This document shows positions 18,218-26,474 of a stretch of DNA of 64,000 nt, piece after piece. The DNA is taken from NCBI RefSeq assembly GCF_010499455.1, contig NZ_JAAGOH010000021.1, positions 22,497 through 86,496 on the forward strand, in the 5' to 3' direction. The notes beneath the pieces are model-generated. The model saw only the letters and a program-made list of their open reading frames with translations. It made no database searches and was not told the origin of the DNA. Within the stretch, counting starts at the first letter, position 1. Every line of letters begins with the position of its first letter. This DNA is from Ideonella livida (GTDB lineage Bacteria > Pseudomonadota > Gammaproteobacteria > Burkholderiales > Burkholderiaceae_C). A program made the position numbers and the translations under genes.

Positions 18218-19543
18218 TCAGGCGGGGAGGGCTTGATGTGCGTCAAGCGCGGTGCCGGCGGCCAGGCGGGCCGGGCGGGTTGGCGGCGGGGCGCCGGACG
18301 CTTCCGTGCCAGCCGCCAACACCCCGGCGGGGTCGAACATCAGGGCGTCGCGGCCGGTGGTCACCGGCGTGCCGGCACGGATCAGGCGCAGCAGGTCCGG
18401 GCCGTCCTGGGTGTCGCCGTACAGGCAGGCGCCCACCAGGCGGCCCTCGCGCAGCACCAGCTTGCGGTACACGCCGGCGGCGGGGTCGTCCAGCACGATC
18501 TCCTCGCAGCCTTCGCCGCCCATGAAGTCGCCGGCGGAGAACAGCGCGATGCCGCTGACCTTGAGCTGGGTGCTGGTCTGGCTGCCGGGGTAGCGCGCCA
18601 CCCCCAGGCCGGCCAGGTGGTTGGCGCACACCCGGGCCTGCTCGTAGGCCGGGGCCACCAGGCCGTAGGCCGTGCCGCGGTGGCTGGCGCATTCGCCCAC
18701 CGCATAGACCCGCGGATCGGTCACGCTCTGCAGGGTGTCGGTCACCCGCACACCACCGCGGCCGCCGTGGTCGCACTGCAGGCCCATGGCCTGGGCCAGC
18801 TCGGTGCGGGGCCGGATGCCCGCGGCCACCACCACCAGCGACGCCGGCAGCTCGCGGCCGTCTTTCAGGCGCACCGCACGCACCCGTCCCGCGGCGTCGC
18901 CCAGCAGCGCCTCGGTGGGCGCGCCCAGCGCAAAGTGCAGGCCACGCCGGCCCAGCGCCGCCGCCAGCAGGGCGCCGGCCGGCCGGTCCAGCTGCCGCTC
19001 CATCAGCCAGGGGGCCAGGTGCACCACGGTCACCGCCATGCCGCGCCGGGCCAGGCCGCAGGCGGCCTCCAGGCCCAGCAGGCCGCCGCCGATGACCACC
19101 GCCTGGCGGTACGCCTGGGCCGCGGCGATCATGGCCTGGGTGTCGGCCACGTCACGGTAGGCCATCACGCCGGCCAGCTCGCGGCCGGGCAGCGGCGGCA
19201 TGAAGGGCAGGGAGCCGGTGGCCAGCACCAGGCGGTCGTAACCGGCGCGCAGGCCGCTGGCGCAGCGCACCTCGCGGTGCTGACGGTCCACCTCCACGAC
19301 GGTCTGGTCCAGGTGCAGCGTCACCCCCTGCTCGGCGTACCAGGACGCGGGCCGCAGCGCCACCTCGTCCAGGTCCATCTCGCCGGCCAGCACGGGCGAG
19401 AGCTGGATGCGGTTGTATGCGGGGCGGTCTTCGGCGCCGAACACCGTCACCGACAGGCCGGGCGGGCGCAGCGGCAGCAGCTCTTCAAGCGTGCGCAGGC
19501 CGGCCATGCCGTTGCCGATGATCACGAGGCGGGTGGTTGTCAT
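18218..19543 (-). CDS. NAD(P)/FAD-dependent oxidoreductase, nitrate reductase electron donor (NirB-like N-terminal module)
   Basis: 441 residues from ATG 19543. It has an FAD-binding VIIGNGMAGLRTLEELL, NAD-binding VVIGGGLLGLEAACGLARRG, and a third FAD site VYAVGECASHRG. It resembles the flavoprotein part of NirB but ends before any siroheme or [2Fe-2S] domain. The [2Fe-2S] BFD-like module that follows this domain in NirB is instead found at the C-terminus of NasA here. Together they should carry NAD(P)H electrons to nitrate. First gene of the operon, with a sigma-54 element about 260 bases upstream. Confidence 0.87.
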   Translation of the reverse strand: MTTTRLVIIGNGMAGLRTLEELLPLRPPGLSVTVFGAEDRPAYNRIQLSPVLAGEMDLDEVALRPASWYAEQGVTLHLDQTVVEVDRQHREVRCASGLRAGYDRLVLATGSLPFMPPLPGRELAGVMAYRDVADTQAMIAAAQAYRQAVVIGGGLLGLEAACGLARRGMAVTVVHLAPWLMERQLDRPAGALLAAALGRRGLHFALGAPTEALLGDAAGRVRAVRLKDGRELPASLVVVAAGIRPRTELAQAMGLQCDHGGRGGVRVTDTLQSVTDPRVYAVGECASHRGTAYGLVAPAYEQARVCANHLAGLGVARYPGSQTSTQLKVSGIALFSAGDFMGGEGCEEIVLDDPAAGVYRKLVLREGRLVGACLYGDTQDGPDLLRLIRAGTPVTTGRDALMFDPAGVLAAGTEASGAPPPTRPARLAAGTALDAHQALPA

Positions 19544-19800
19544 GGTGGGCGGTGGAATGCGGGTCCGGTGCAGGCCGGCAAACGCCATCGCCGCAGCAGG
19601 GGCTCATCGGGGCAGGGGGAGCGGGCCGCCAGCGGCGCGCGCAGCGGGCACGACCGCCGTCCCGCAAGGGGACAGCCGTGCAGGGCGCGACCGTGGGGAG
19701 GAAGGGGGGATGCGGCCTGAGCCGATGAGACGCGGGCGCCGCCGCCGTTGGCGCACCCTGCTGGGGAGATGGCGCCGGGCGGCGCTCGTGCCTCTCGAAG

Positions 19801-19815
19801 GCAAGGCCCGTGCCA
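19801..19815 (-). promoter_or_regulatory. Sigma-54 promoter of the nas operon
   Basis: On the minus strand TGGCACGGGCCTTGC matches the -24/-12 consensus TGGCACG-N4-TTGC exactly, with GG and GC ten bases apart. Transcription would start near 19789, giving a leader of about 245 bases before the flavoprotein start. This predicts RpoN-dependent, nitrogen-limited expression. Confidence 0.78.
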
Positions 19816-19884
19816 GCGCCCGCCCCCCGCCAGACGGCCCGTGCATGCCCCGGCCCGGTCCGCCATGCACCCGGAAGCGGCCCG

Positions 19885-19903
19885 CTGCACGGCCTTGGTG
19901 CAG
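19885..19903. promoter_or_regulatory. Candidate NtrC-binding site upstream of nas operon
   Basis: CTGCACCAAGGCCGTGCAG reads on the minus strand: half-sites TGCACC and CGTGCA with 5-base spacing, one mismatch from TGCACC-N5-GGTGCA. It is centred about 105 bases upstream of the predicted start, the usual place for an NtrC enhancer. The remaining 19544-19941 gap shows no gene. Confidence 0.6.
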
Positions 19904-19941
19904 TCCGGCCCCGCCGGTGGCCGGGCCCACAATGCCCGTGC

Positions 19942-21657
19942 ATGAGCCTTGACGTTGACATCGGCCACGCCAGCGGGCGCGGCCCCCGCGACCTGAACGA
20001 GGACTTTGCCGGGGCGGTGCGGGCCCAGCCGGGCGACCGGCGCCAGGGCCTGATCGCCGCGGTGGCCGATGGGGTCTCGGGCGGCGGCCTGGGCCTGGAG
20101 GCCGCACAGACCACCGTGATGGGCCTGCTGTCGGACTACTTCGCCACCCCGCCCGGCTGGGAGCCCACCGTCGCCCTGGACCGCCTGATCCGCGCCCAGA
20201 ACGCCTGGCTGGCCGACCACAACCGCCGCCGCCGCGGCGAAGGTGCCGCGCTGACCACCCTCACCGCCCTGGCCCTGCAGGGCCAGACCTGGACCCTGGC
20301 CCATGTGGGCGACACCCGGGCCTGGCTGCTGCGCCAGGGCGAGCAGGGGCCGGAGCTGTCCCTGCTCACCCAGGACCATGCCCTGGACCACCCTGACCAG
20401 CGCAGCCGGCTGACCCGCGCCGTGGGGCTGGACGACGGGCTGCGCGTGGACTTTGCCCAGGGCGAGGCGCAGGTGGGCGACACCCTGGTGCTCACCTCCG
20501 ACGGCGTGCATGGTGTGCTGCGGCCCACCCGGCTGGCCGAGCTGGCCGCCTGGGGCACCGCCGACCTGGCCGCCCGCGCCCTGGTGCAGGCGGCGCTGGA
20601 AGCGGGTGGGCAGGACAACGCCAGCGCGCTGGTGCTGCGGGTCCAGGGCCTGGACCCGCGCCAGCTGCACGACGAGCAGGCCTGGGGGCGCACCCTGCCG
20701 GTGCCGTCGCCCCTGCGGGTGGGCGAGGCGCTGGATGGCCTGACCGTCACCGCCCGGGTGGCCGACACCGGGGTGCACCTGCTGTACCAGGTGCGCGCGG
20801 CCGACGGCGCGCTGGGGGCGCTCAAGACCCTGCACCCCAGCCGCGCCTCGGACCCGCAGGAGCGGGACATGCTGGCGCATGAGGCCTGGCTGGGCCGGCG
20901 CCTGACCGAGGCCGAGGTGCCCGGCGTGGTGCGTGTGTGGCCGCGGCCGGCCCACGCCAGTGCCTTCTACCTGCTGTTCGACTGGCACCAGGGCCGCACC
21001 CTGGAGCAGCTGATGGCCGGCCCCGGCGGGCCGCCGCGGGTGGCCGACGCCTTGACCGCGGCCTTGGCCTGGACCCGGACCCTGGCCCGGCTGCACCGCC
21101 TGGGCATGGTCCACCGCGACCTCAAACCCGGCAACCTGCACCTGGGCGACGACGGCCAGTGGCGCCTGCTGGACCTGGGCGTGGCCCTGAGCGGACAGGA
21201 GAACGCCGAGCAGCGGGCGCTGCACGCCGGCACGCCCAGCTACATGAACCCCGAACAGTGGGAGGAGGGCGGCCAGGCCGATGCGGGCAGCGACCTCTTT
21301 GCCCTGGGGGTGACCCTCTACCAGTGGCTCACCGGCCGTCTGCCCTTTGGCGAGCTGGAGCCCTACCCGCGGGGGCGGCACCGGCGCGAGCCGGTCCCCG
21401 CCTCGCGCCTGCGTCCGGACGTGCCCATCTGGCTGGACCGGGTGCTGGCCAAGGCGCTGGCGCCGCAGGCCCGCCAGCGCTTCGAGACCGCCGAGGAACT
21501 GCTGCTGGCGTTGGAGCGCGGGGCTTCGCGGCCCTTGCAGCCCGCCCGCGCCCTGCCCCTGCTGCAGCGCGATCCCCGCGCGGCCTTGCAGCTGGCGCTG
21601 GGCCTGTCGCTGGCCCTCAACGCCGTGCTGCTGCTGTGGCTGGCCCTGTGGCGTTGA
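19942..21657 (+). CDS. PP2C phosphatase-Ser/Thr kinase fusion, membrane anchored
   Basis: 571 residues from ATG 19942. The first half is a PP2C-type phosphatase (RDLNEDFAGAV, AAVADGVSGGG, HVGDTRAW, GQDNASALVLRV). The second is a Hanks-type kinase with the ATP lysine in LGALKTLHP, catalytic loop HRDLKPGNLHL, DLG in place of DFG, and GTPSYMNPEQW. A single C-terminal helix (LALGLSLALNAVLLLWLALWR) anchors it with both domains in the cytoplasm. It is divergent from the nas operon and convergent with the narK-like gene; similar fusions accompany nitrate genes in other proteobacteria. Its target is unknown, with NarK or a reductase as candidates. Confidence 0.9.
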   Translation: MSLDVDIGHASGRGPRDLNEDFAGAVRAQPGDRRQGLIAAVADGVSGGGLGLEAAQTTVMGLLSDYFATPPGWEPTVALDRLIRAQNAWLADHNRRRRGEGAALTTLTALALQGQTWTLAHVGDTRAWLLRQGEQGPELSLLTQDHALDHPDQRSRLTRAVGLDDGLRVDFAQGEAQVGDTLVLTSDGVHGVLRPTRLAELAAWGTADLAARALVQAALEAGGQDNASALVLRVQGLDPRQLHDEQAWGRTLPVPSPLRVGEALDGLTVTARVADTGVHLLYQVRAADGALGALKTLHPSRASDPQERDMLAHEAWLGRRLTEAEVPGVVRVWPRPAHASAFYLLFDWHQGRTLEQLMAGPGGPPRVADALTAALAWTRTLARLHRLGMVHRDLKPGNLHLGDDGQWRLLDLGVALSGQENAEQRALHAGTPSYMNPEQWEEGGQADAGSDLFALGVTLYQWLTGRLPFGELEPYPRGRHRREPVPASRLRPDVPIWLDRVLAKALAPQARQRFETAEELLLALERGASRPLQPARALPLLQRDPRAALQLALGLSLALNAVLLLWLALWR

Positions 21658-21667
21658 GCCGGTCGGC

Positions 21668-22936
21668 TCAGGAAACCCGGCGCACGCCGGTCACACGGGG
21701 CGCCGCCGCCGCCTGACCGGGGGCCGCCACGCGGGCGCGCCCGCCCTTCTCGGCCCAGGTGCGGGTCCAGCGCAGCTGCATCTTGCGCATCACCGCCAGC
21801 ATCAGCACCGAGAACACCGCCAGCACCACAAAGCCCAGCAGGAAACTGCCGGTCTGCTGCTTGACGTTGCCCATCAGCAGCGGCACCAGGCCCCCGCCCA
21901 GGGCACCGATCTCACCAATCATGGAGCCGGCCACCGCGGTGGACATCGGCCAGCGCAGCGGCACCAGCTGGAACAGCGCGCCATTGCCCGCACCCAGCGC
22001 GGCAAAGCAGACGATGAGCAGCAGCGTGGTCAGCACCAGCGAATGGCCCACCAGGCCCACGCCCACCAGGCCCACGCTCACCACCACCAGCACCACCGTC
22101 AGGGTGTTCACACCGCCCCAGCGGTCGGAGATCCAGCCGCCGAAGATGCGCACCACCGAGCCCATCAGCGCGGCCAACATGGTCAGCTGGCCGGCCTGCA
22201 CCTTGGAGACGCCGAACTGGTCGTGGTAGTAGGTGGGCAGGAAAGTGGTGATGCCGATGAAGCCACCAAACGTGACCACATAGATCAGGCTGAACACCCA
22301 GCCGTCCTTCTCCAGCAGGCAGGCCAGGTGTTCCTTCAGGCTGGCGTGCTCGTCGCGGTCGGGCGGCTCCTTGGCCATGAAGGCCACCACCGCCATCGGC
22401 ACGAAGGAGGCCAGCGCCGCGATGCCGTACACCGCCTGCCAGCCGAACTTCTGCGCCAGCGGCGGTGCCAGCAGCGCGGCCAGTGCCGTGCCGCCGTTGC
22501 CCGCGCCCACCAGGCCCATGGCCAGGCCCTTGTACTGCGGCGGGAACCAGCCCGAGCCCAGTGACATGGCCACGCCAAAGCTGGCCCCGGCCACCCCCAG
22601 CAGGAAGGCCATCTTGATCATGTCGTCGTAGCTGCTGACGAAGAAGTAGCCGAACGCCATGGTGAAGGTGATCAGGCTCAGCTCCACCAGCGTGGCCGTC
22701 TTGCGGCCCACGTACTGCGCCAGCAGGCCCAGCGGAAAGCGCATCACCGCGCCCGCGATGATGGGGATGGAGAGCAGCGTGCCCTTTTGCGCGGCCGTCA
22801 GCTGGAACTGCTCGCTGATGAAGGGCGCCATGGCCCCGTTGAGCACCCAGATGACGAAGGAGAACATCAGGTAGAAGAAGGCGGCGAACAGCGTGGGGCT
22901 GTGGCCGGCGCGCAGGAACTGGCGGAAGTCGGACAT
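21668..22936 (-). CDS. NarK-type MFS nitrate/nitrite transporter
   Basis: 422 residues, about 12 hydrophobic segments. The nitrate-porter signature region GLAMGLVGAGNGGTALAALLAPPLA and a second glycine-rich FAALGAGNGALFQLVPL match the conserved NarK nitrate motifs in helices 5 and 11. It should import nitrate and/or exchange it for nitrite at the inner membrane. It ends 10 bases from the kinase-phosphatase stop and is divergent from the ANTAR genes across a 328-base, hairpin-rich gap. Confidence 0.92.
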   Translation of the reverse strand: MSDFRQFLRAGHSPTLFAAFFYLMFSFVIWVLNGAMAPFISEQFQLTAAQKGTLLSIPIIAGAVMRFPLGLLAQYVGRKTATLVELSLITFTMAFGYFFVSSYDDMIKMAFLLGVAGASFGVAMSLGSGWFPPQYKGLAMGLVGAGNGGTALAALLAPPLAQKFGWQAVYGIAALASFVPMAVVAFMAKEPPDRDEHASLKEHLACLLEKDGWVFSLIYVVTFGGFIGITTFLPTYYHDQFGVSKVQAGQLTMLAALMGSVVRIFGGWISDRWGGVNTLTVVLVVVSVGLVGVGLVGHSLVLTTLLLIVCFAALGAGNGALFQLVPLRWPMSTAVAGSMIGEIGALGGGLVPLLMGNVKQQTGSFLLGFVVLAVFSVLMLAVMRKMQLRWTRTWAEKGGRARVAAPGQAAAAPRVTGVRRVS

Positions 22937-22987
22937 GGCGGCTGCAAGGTGTCAAGGCAGGAGGAGGGCCCCTGACGCGCGTTCGCA

Positions 22988-23020
22988 GCGGCCCCGACGC
23001 GGGCAGGGCGTCGGGGCCGC
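22988..23020. other. Strong stem-loop in narK/ANTAR divergent region
   Basis: A perfect 13-bp stem GCGGCCCCGACGC / GCGTCGGGGCCGC with a 7-base loop lies 52 bases upstream of the narK-like start. A second stem (CTGCC with GGCAG, extended by GGCG/CGCC) is at 23078-23105. Neither has a T tract, so I do not call them terminators. They may be leader structures; the 22937-23264 gap has no gene. Confidence 0.4.
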
Positions 23021-23264
23021 GGGGGGCGGACCAGGGGGGCGAGGCAGGACGAGGGGGCCAGGCGGTGGCGGCGGCATGGCGCTGCCGGCCCGCTGGCAGG
23101 GCGCCGCCGCGGCGCAAGGGCCGCCCGGCTCCCCGTCGGAGAGGTGGAGGGGGTGCGTCGTTACACCCGATCCCGGTGCAAGCAAGAACCAAACCCGTGC
23201 AGCGTATGCCCCTGTCTGCCCTATGCTGGCGCGCCCTGCCACCGCCCCGCATCCGCTTGCCGCC

Positions 23265-24554
23265 ATGACCCGCTCCCTTTTGCTCCATGTGTGCCTCACC
23301 GGTGCGCCCGATCCTGACCTGGCCGCCCGGCTGGCCCCCTGGGGCTGGGAGGTGCACCAGCCTGAGGCGTCAGGCACCAAGCTGGCGCTGGATGGGCCAT
23401 TCACCACCCTGGTGCAGGGCGATGCCGCCGCCTGGTGGGCCTGGTGCGCCCAGGCACCGCAGGCCACCGGCCCGCGCTGCTGGGTGGGAGACGCCCCGCC
23501 CCCGCAGGACTGGGCCCGCGCGCTGGCCGCCGGGCTGGACGCCTGGGCGCCGGCCGCCGTCTGGCCCGCACCGGGCACGGCGCCCCAGGCCGCCGCGCCG
23601 CTGGCGGCCCTGCTGGCCCAGGCCCAAGCCCGCTGGGCCGCCGGGCAGGCCCAGCACCAGCAGCTGCAACGCCTGCAGACCCAGCTCGACGAGCGCAAAT
23701 GGGTGGACCGGGCCAAGGGCGTGCTGATGAGCGCCCGCGGCGACCTAGACGAGGCCGAGGCCTTCCGCCTGCTGCGGGGGGCCGCCATGCACGCCAACCT
23801 GCGCCTGGGCGAGATGTCACGCGGTGTGGCCGAGTCGGCCCAATGGGCCGAGGGCCTGAACCAGGCCGGCCAGCTGCGCATGCTCTCGCAGCGTCTGGTG
23901 CGCCTGGCCGCCCAACGCCTGGCCGGTGTGGAGGCGCGTGCCGCCCGCGGCGCGCAGACCCAGGCCCAGGCCCGGGGGGACAGCCTGCTGCAAGGCCTGC
24001 TCCAGGCGCCCTGGCTGGCCGGCGAGGCCCCGGCGCAGGCCGCGTTGGCGGCCGTCGCCCAGGCCTGGCAGGCGCTGCAGGACGCCCTGGCCCTGCGCCT
24101 GGGTCCGGGCATGCTGGCCGCCGCCGACCAGGCCGGCGAGACCCTGCTGGCCCGGGCCGAAGCCCTGGTGGCCTGCCTGGAGGCTGCCGCTGGGCGCCGC
24201 ACCCTGTCGGTGGTCAACCTCTGTGGCCGCCAGCGCATGCGGGTGCAGCGCCTGGCCAAGCTGGGCCTGCTGGCCGGGCTGGGGGAGGCCACCGCCCTGG
24301 CCCAGCTGCCGGCGCTGATGGACGAGTTCGAGGACGGCCTGCGCCAGCTGGAGAAGACGCCGCTGAGCAGCCCTGACATCCAGCAGGACCTGGGCGCCGC
24401 CCGCGACGAGTGGCTGCGCCTGCTGCGCGGCCTGCGCCAGCCCGAGGGGGGGAGCGCCCCGGCCGCCCTGTGCGGCGCGGCCGATCGCCTGCTGGCCCTC
24501 TTCGAGCAGCTCACCAGCCGCTACGAGCACTCGCTGCAGGTCATCATGGCCTGA
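23265..24554 (+). CDS. ANTAR-PilJ nitrate-responsive antiterminator (copy 1)
   Basis: 429 residues from ATG 23265. The N-terminal 130 residues look like a degenerate receiver without the acidic pocket. An ANTAR RNA-binding domain follows (LDERKWVDRAKGVLMSARG, EAEAFRLLRGAAM). Two PilJ-like helical domains come next, with P-boxes LNQAGQLRMLSQRL (DNA 23860-23895) and VNLCGRQRMRVQRL (24212-24250). The family precedent is Klebsiella NasR, a nitrate sensor joined to ANTAR, but here the domain order is reversed (ANTAR first). There is no signal peptide or membrane helix, so it is cytoplasmic. It probably binds the nrtA leader (32784-32853) and prevents termination when nitrate is present. Confidence 0.85.
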   Translation: MTRSLLLHVCLTGAPDPDLAARLAPWGWEVHQPEASGTKLALDGPFTTLVQGDAAAWWAWCAQAPQATGPRCWVGDAPPPQDWARALAAGLDAWAPAAVWPAPGTAPQAAAPLAALLAQAQARWAAGQAQHQQLQRLQTQLDERKWVDRAKGVLMSARGDLDEAEAFRLLRGAAMHANLRLGEMSRGVAESAQWAEGLNQAGQLRMLSQRLVRLAAQRLAGVEARAARGAQTQAQARGDSLLQGLLQAPWLAGEAPAQAALAAVAQAWQALQDALALRLGPGMLAAADQAGETLLARAEALVACLEAAAGRRTLSVVNLCGRQRMRVQRLAKLGLLAGLGEATALAQLPALMDEFEDGLRQLEKTPLSSPDIQQDLGAARDEWLRLLRGLRQPEGGSAPAALCGAADRLLALFEQLTSRYEHSLQVIMA

Positions 24555-24626
24555 GGGCCGGGGCCCGTTGACATCCGAAGGATGGCCTGTGGACGGGCCG
24601 GGCACGCTCCGTGCAATCCCCGGGGC

Positions 24627-25985
24627 ATGAACCGACCTGGCGCCGAACTGCTCATCCTGTGCCTGGCCGACCCCACCGGCCCGGCCGCCTGGTCGGCGGC
24701 CCTGCAGGCCGCCGGTGTGGCCACCGTGCGCTGCGCCGTGGCCACCGCCGCCGAGGTCCAGGCCCTGGACCGCCTGACCCTGACCGATGCCCACCTGGTG
24801 CTCAGCGGCCCGCTGGACGCGCTGCGCCAGGCCTTGCCCGCCCTGCTGCAGGCCTGGCAGGGCGAGCCGCCGGGCCCGCTCAGCCTTTTCAGCCCCGAGG
24901 GGCCGCCTCCGGAGCTGCCGGCCTGGGTGGAGGCCGGCCTGGGCGGCGCCTGGCCCCTGGCCCTGCGCGACCAGCCCGCCGCCCTGGCCGCCGCTCTGGG
25001 CGCCGACCGGGCCCGCTGGACCCGCGAGGCCCGCACCCGCCACGCCCTGCGCCAGGCCCAGCTGCAGCTGGACGAGCGCAAATGGGTGGAGCGCGCCAAG
25101 GGCGTGCTGTTGCAGACCCAGGGTCCGGGCCGGCTGCAGGGCGAGGATGAGGCCTTCCGCCTGCTGCGCAGTGCCGCCATGCAGAGCGGTCTGCGGGTGG
25201 GCGAAGTCTCGCGCGCCGTGGTGGAGTCGGCCCAGTGGGCCGAGGCCATCAACCGCGCCGGCCAGCTGCGCATGCTCTCGCAGCGCCTGATCAAGCTGGC
25301 CGCCCAGCGCCTGGTGGGGGTGGACGGCCGGCGTGCCCGCACCCTGCAGCACCAGGCTGCCGAGCGCGCCCAGGACAACCTGGACCACCTGGCCCGCCTG
25401 CCGGCGCTGGCCGCCCCGGCCGCAGGCGGTGTGCCCGCGCTGCAGGCCCGGCTGCAGGCCACCTTGCAGGCCTGGACGGCGCTGCGCGACACCCTGGCCG
25501 AGCGCCAGAGCCCCGCCCTGCTGGCCCTGGCCGACCAGCACGCCGAGGCCCTGCTGGCCACCGCCGAGGCCCTGACCAGCGCGCTGGAGCAGCATGGCGG
25601 CCGGCCCGGCCTGCGGGTGGTCAACCTGTGCGGCCGCCAGCGCATGCGGGTGCAGCGTCTGGCCAAGGCGGCCCTCATGGCCGAGCTGCTGGCCGAGCCC
25701 GCCCGCCAGGAGGCGCTGGTGGCGCTGCTCGACGAGTTCGAGGCCACCTTGCTGGAGCTGGAGCGCGCGCCCCTGTCCTCCGCCGAGATCCGCCACAGCC
25801 TGGCCGCCGCCCGCGACGAGTGGCTGCGCCTGCTGCGTGGCCTGCGCACCACCACCGGCGCCGGCTTCGGCTCACCGGGCACCGACCCGCGCGCCGCCCT
25901 GGCCGGCTCGGCCGACGCCCTGCTGGACCTGTTTGACCAGCTCACCGCCGCCTATGAGCACTCCCTGCAGGTCCTCATGGGCTGA
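24627..25985 (+). CDS. ANTAR-PilJ nitrate-responsive antiterminator (copy 2)
   Basis: 452 residues, starting 72 bases after copy 1 and clearly its paralogue. Shared blocks include LDERKWVxRAKGVL, AGQLRMLSQRL, VVNLCGRQRMRVQRLAK, RDEWLRLLRGLR and the C-terminal YEHSLQV. P-boxes lie at DNA 25252-25287 and 25619-25657. The N-terminal 145 residues are a different pseudo-receiver-like region (DAHLVLSGPLDALRQALP) with little similarity to copy 1, so the two may have different signals or partners. Both keep the ANTAR core. They could bind the two leader hairpins as a heterodimer or respond to different anions (nitrate versus nitrite); this is inference. Confidence 0.84.
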   Translation: MNRPGAELLILCLADPTGPAAWSAALQAAGVATVRCAVATAAEVQALDRLTLTDAHLVLSGPLDALRQALPALLQAWQGEPPGPLSLFSPEGPPPELPAWVEAGLGGAWPLALRDQPAALAAALGADRARWTREARTRHALRQAQLQLDERKWVERAKGVLLQTQGPGRLQGEDEAFRLLRSAAMQSGLRVGEVSRAVVESAQWAEAINRAGQLRMLSQRLIKLAAQRLVGVDGRRARTLQHQAAERAQDNLDHLARLPALAAPAAGGVPALQARLQATLQAWTALRDTLAERQSPALLALADQHAEALLATAEALTSALEQHGGRPGLRVVNLCGRQRMRVQRLAKAALMAELLAEPARQEALVALLDEFEATLLELERAPLSSAEIRHSLAAARDEWLRLLRGLRTTTGAGFGSPGTDPRAALAGSADALLDLFDQLTAAYEHSLQVLMG

Positions 25986-26009
25986 AGGGGCGGGGGGCGC
26001 CCGGCCGGC

Positions 26010-26468
26010 TCAGCGCCGCTTGTCCAGGTCCACGCAGACCATGGCCGGGTGCAGGCCCCAGCGCAGGGTGATGGCGTAGGGCCGCTGGCGCACCTTGGCG
26101 CGCACGCCGGTGGGGCCCTGGAGCTTGACCGGCACCGAAATGTCCAGGCCCGAGCCCAGGGTGCGGCGGGCATTGCCGGCCAGGGTGTTGGCCACCTCGC
26201 CCACGGCGTCCAGCAGGTTGGATTCGCCCACATCGGTCTCGCCCTGCAGCAGCAGCATCTCACGCAGCAGCGGGCCGGGCATGGAGACCATGACCTGCCC
26301 GTTGTACTCGCCCGAGAAACTCACGATGCCGTTGAATTCGTGGCCCTCCACCTGCGTGGTGGCCAGGAAGGCGGAGGTGATCTTGGGCTCTTCGCCCGTG
26401 GTGACCTTGAAGTAGTGGCGCACCGCGTCCACGAACAGCTTGAGGTCGTCTTCGGTCAGGATGGCCAT
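26010..26468 (-). CDS. CheX-family phosphatase
   Basis: 152 residues. GESNLLDAVGEVANTLAGNARRTLG contains the ExxN catalytic pair (Glu91, Asn94) of CheX/CheC-type phosphatases. The N-terminal segment DLKLFVDAVRHYFKVTTGEEP is also typical. It should dephosphorylate the response regulator encoded 6 bases upstream. It is the third gene of a kinase-regulator-phosphatase operon. Confidence 0.85.
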   Translation of the reverse strand: MAILTEDDLKLFVDAVRHYFKVTTGEEPKITSAFLATTQVEGHEFNGIVSFSGEYNGQVMVSMPGPLLREMLLLQGETDVGESNLLDAVGEVANTLAGNARRTLGSGLDISVPVKLQGPTGVRAKVRQRPYAITLRWGLHPAMVCVDLDKRR

Positions 26469-26474
26469 GGGCGT

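Noticed and set aside
19885..19903. Hairpin CTGCAC/GTGCAG as an ANTAR target in the nas leader
   Set aside because: It lies upstream of the sigma-54 element and so would not be transcribed from it; 7-base loop; fits an NtrC site far better.
22988..23020. 13-bp stem as an intrinsic terminator
   Set aside because: No T tract on either strand after the stem.
24568..24573. TTGACA as a -35 box for the second ANTAR gene
   Set aside because: No acceptable -10 hexamer 16-18 bases downstream; read-through from copy 1 is simpler.
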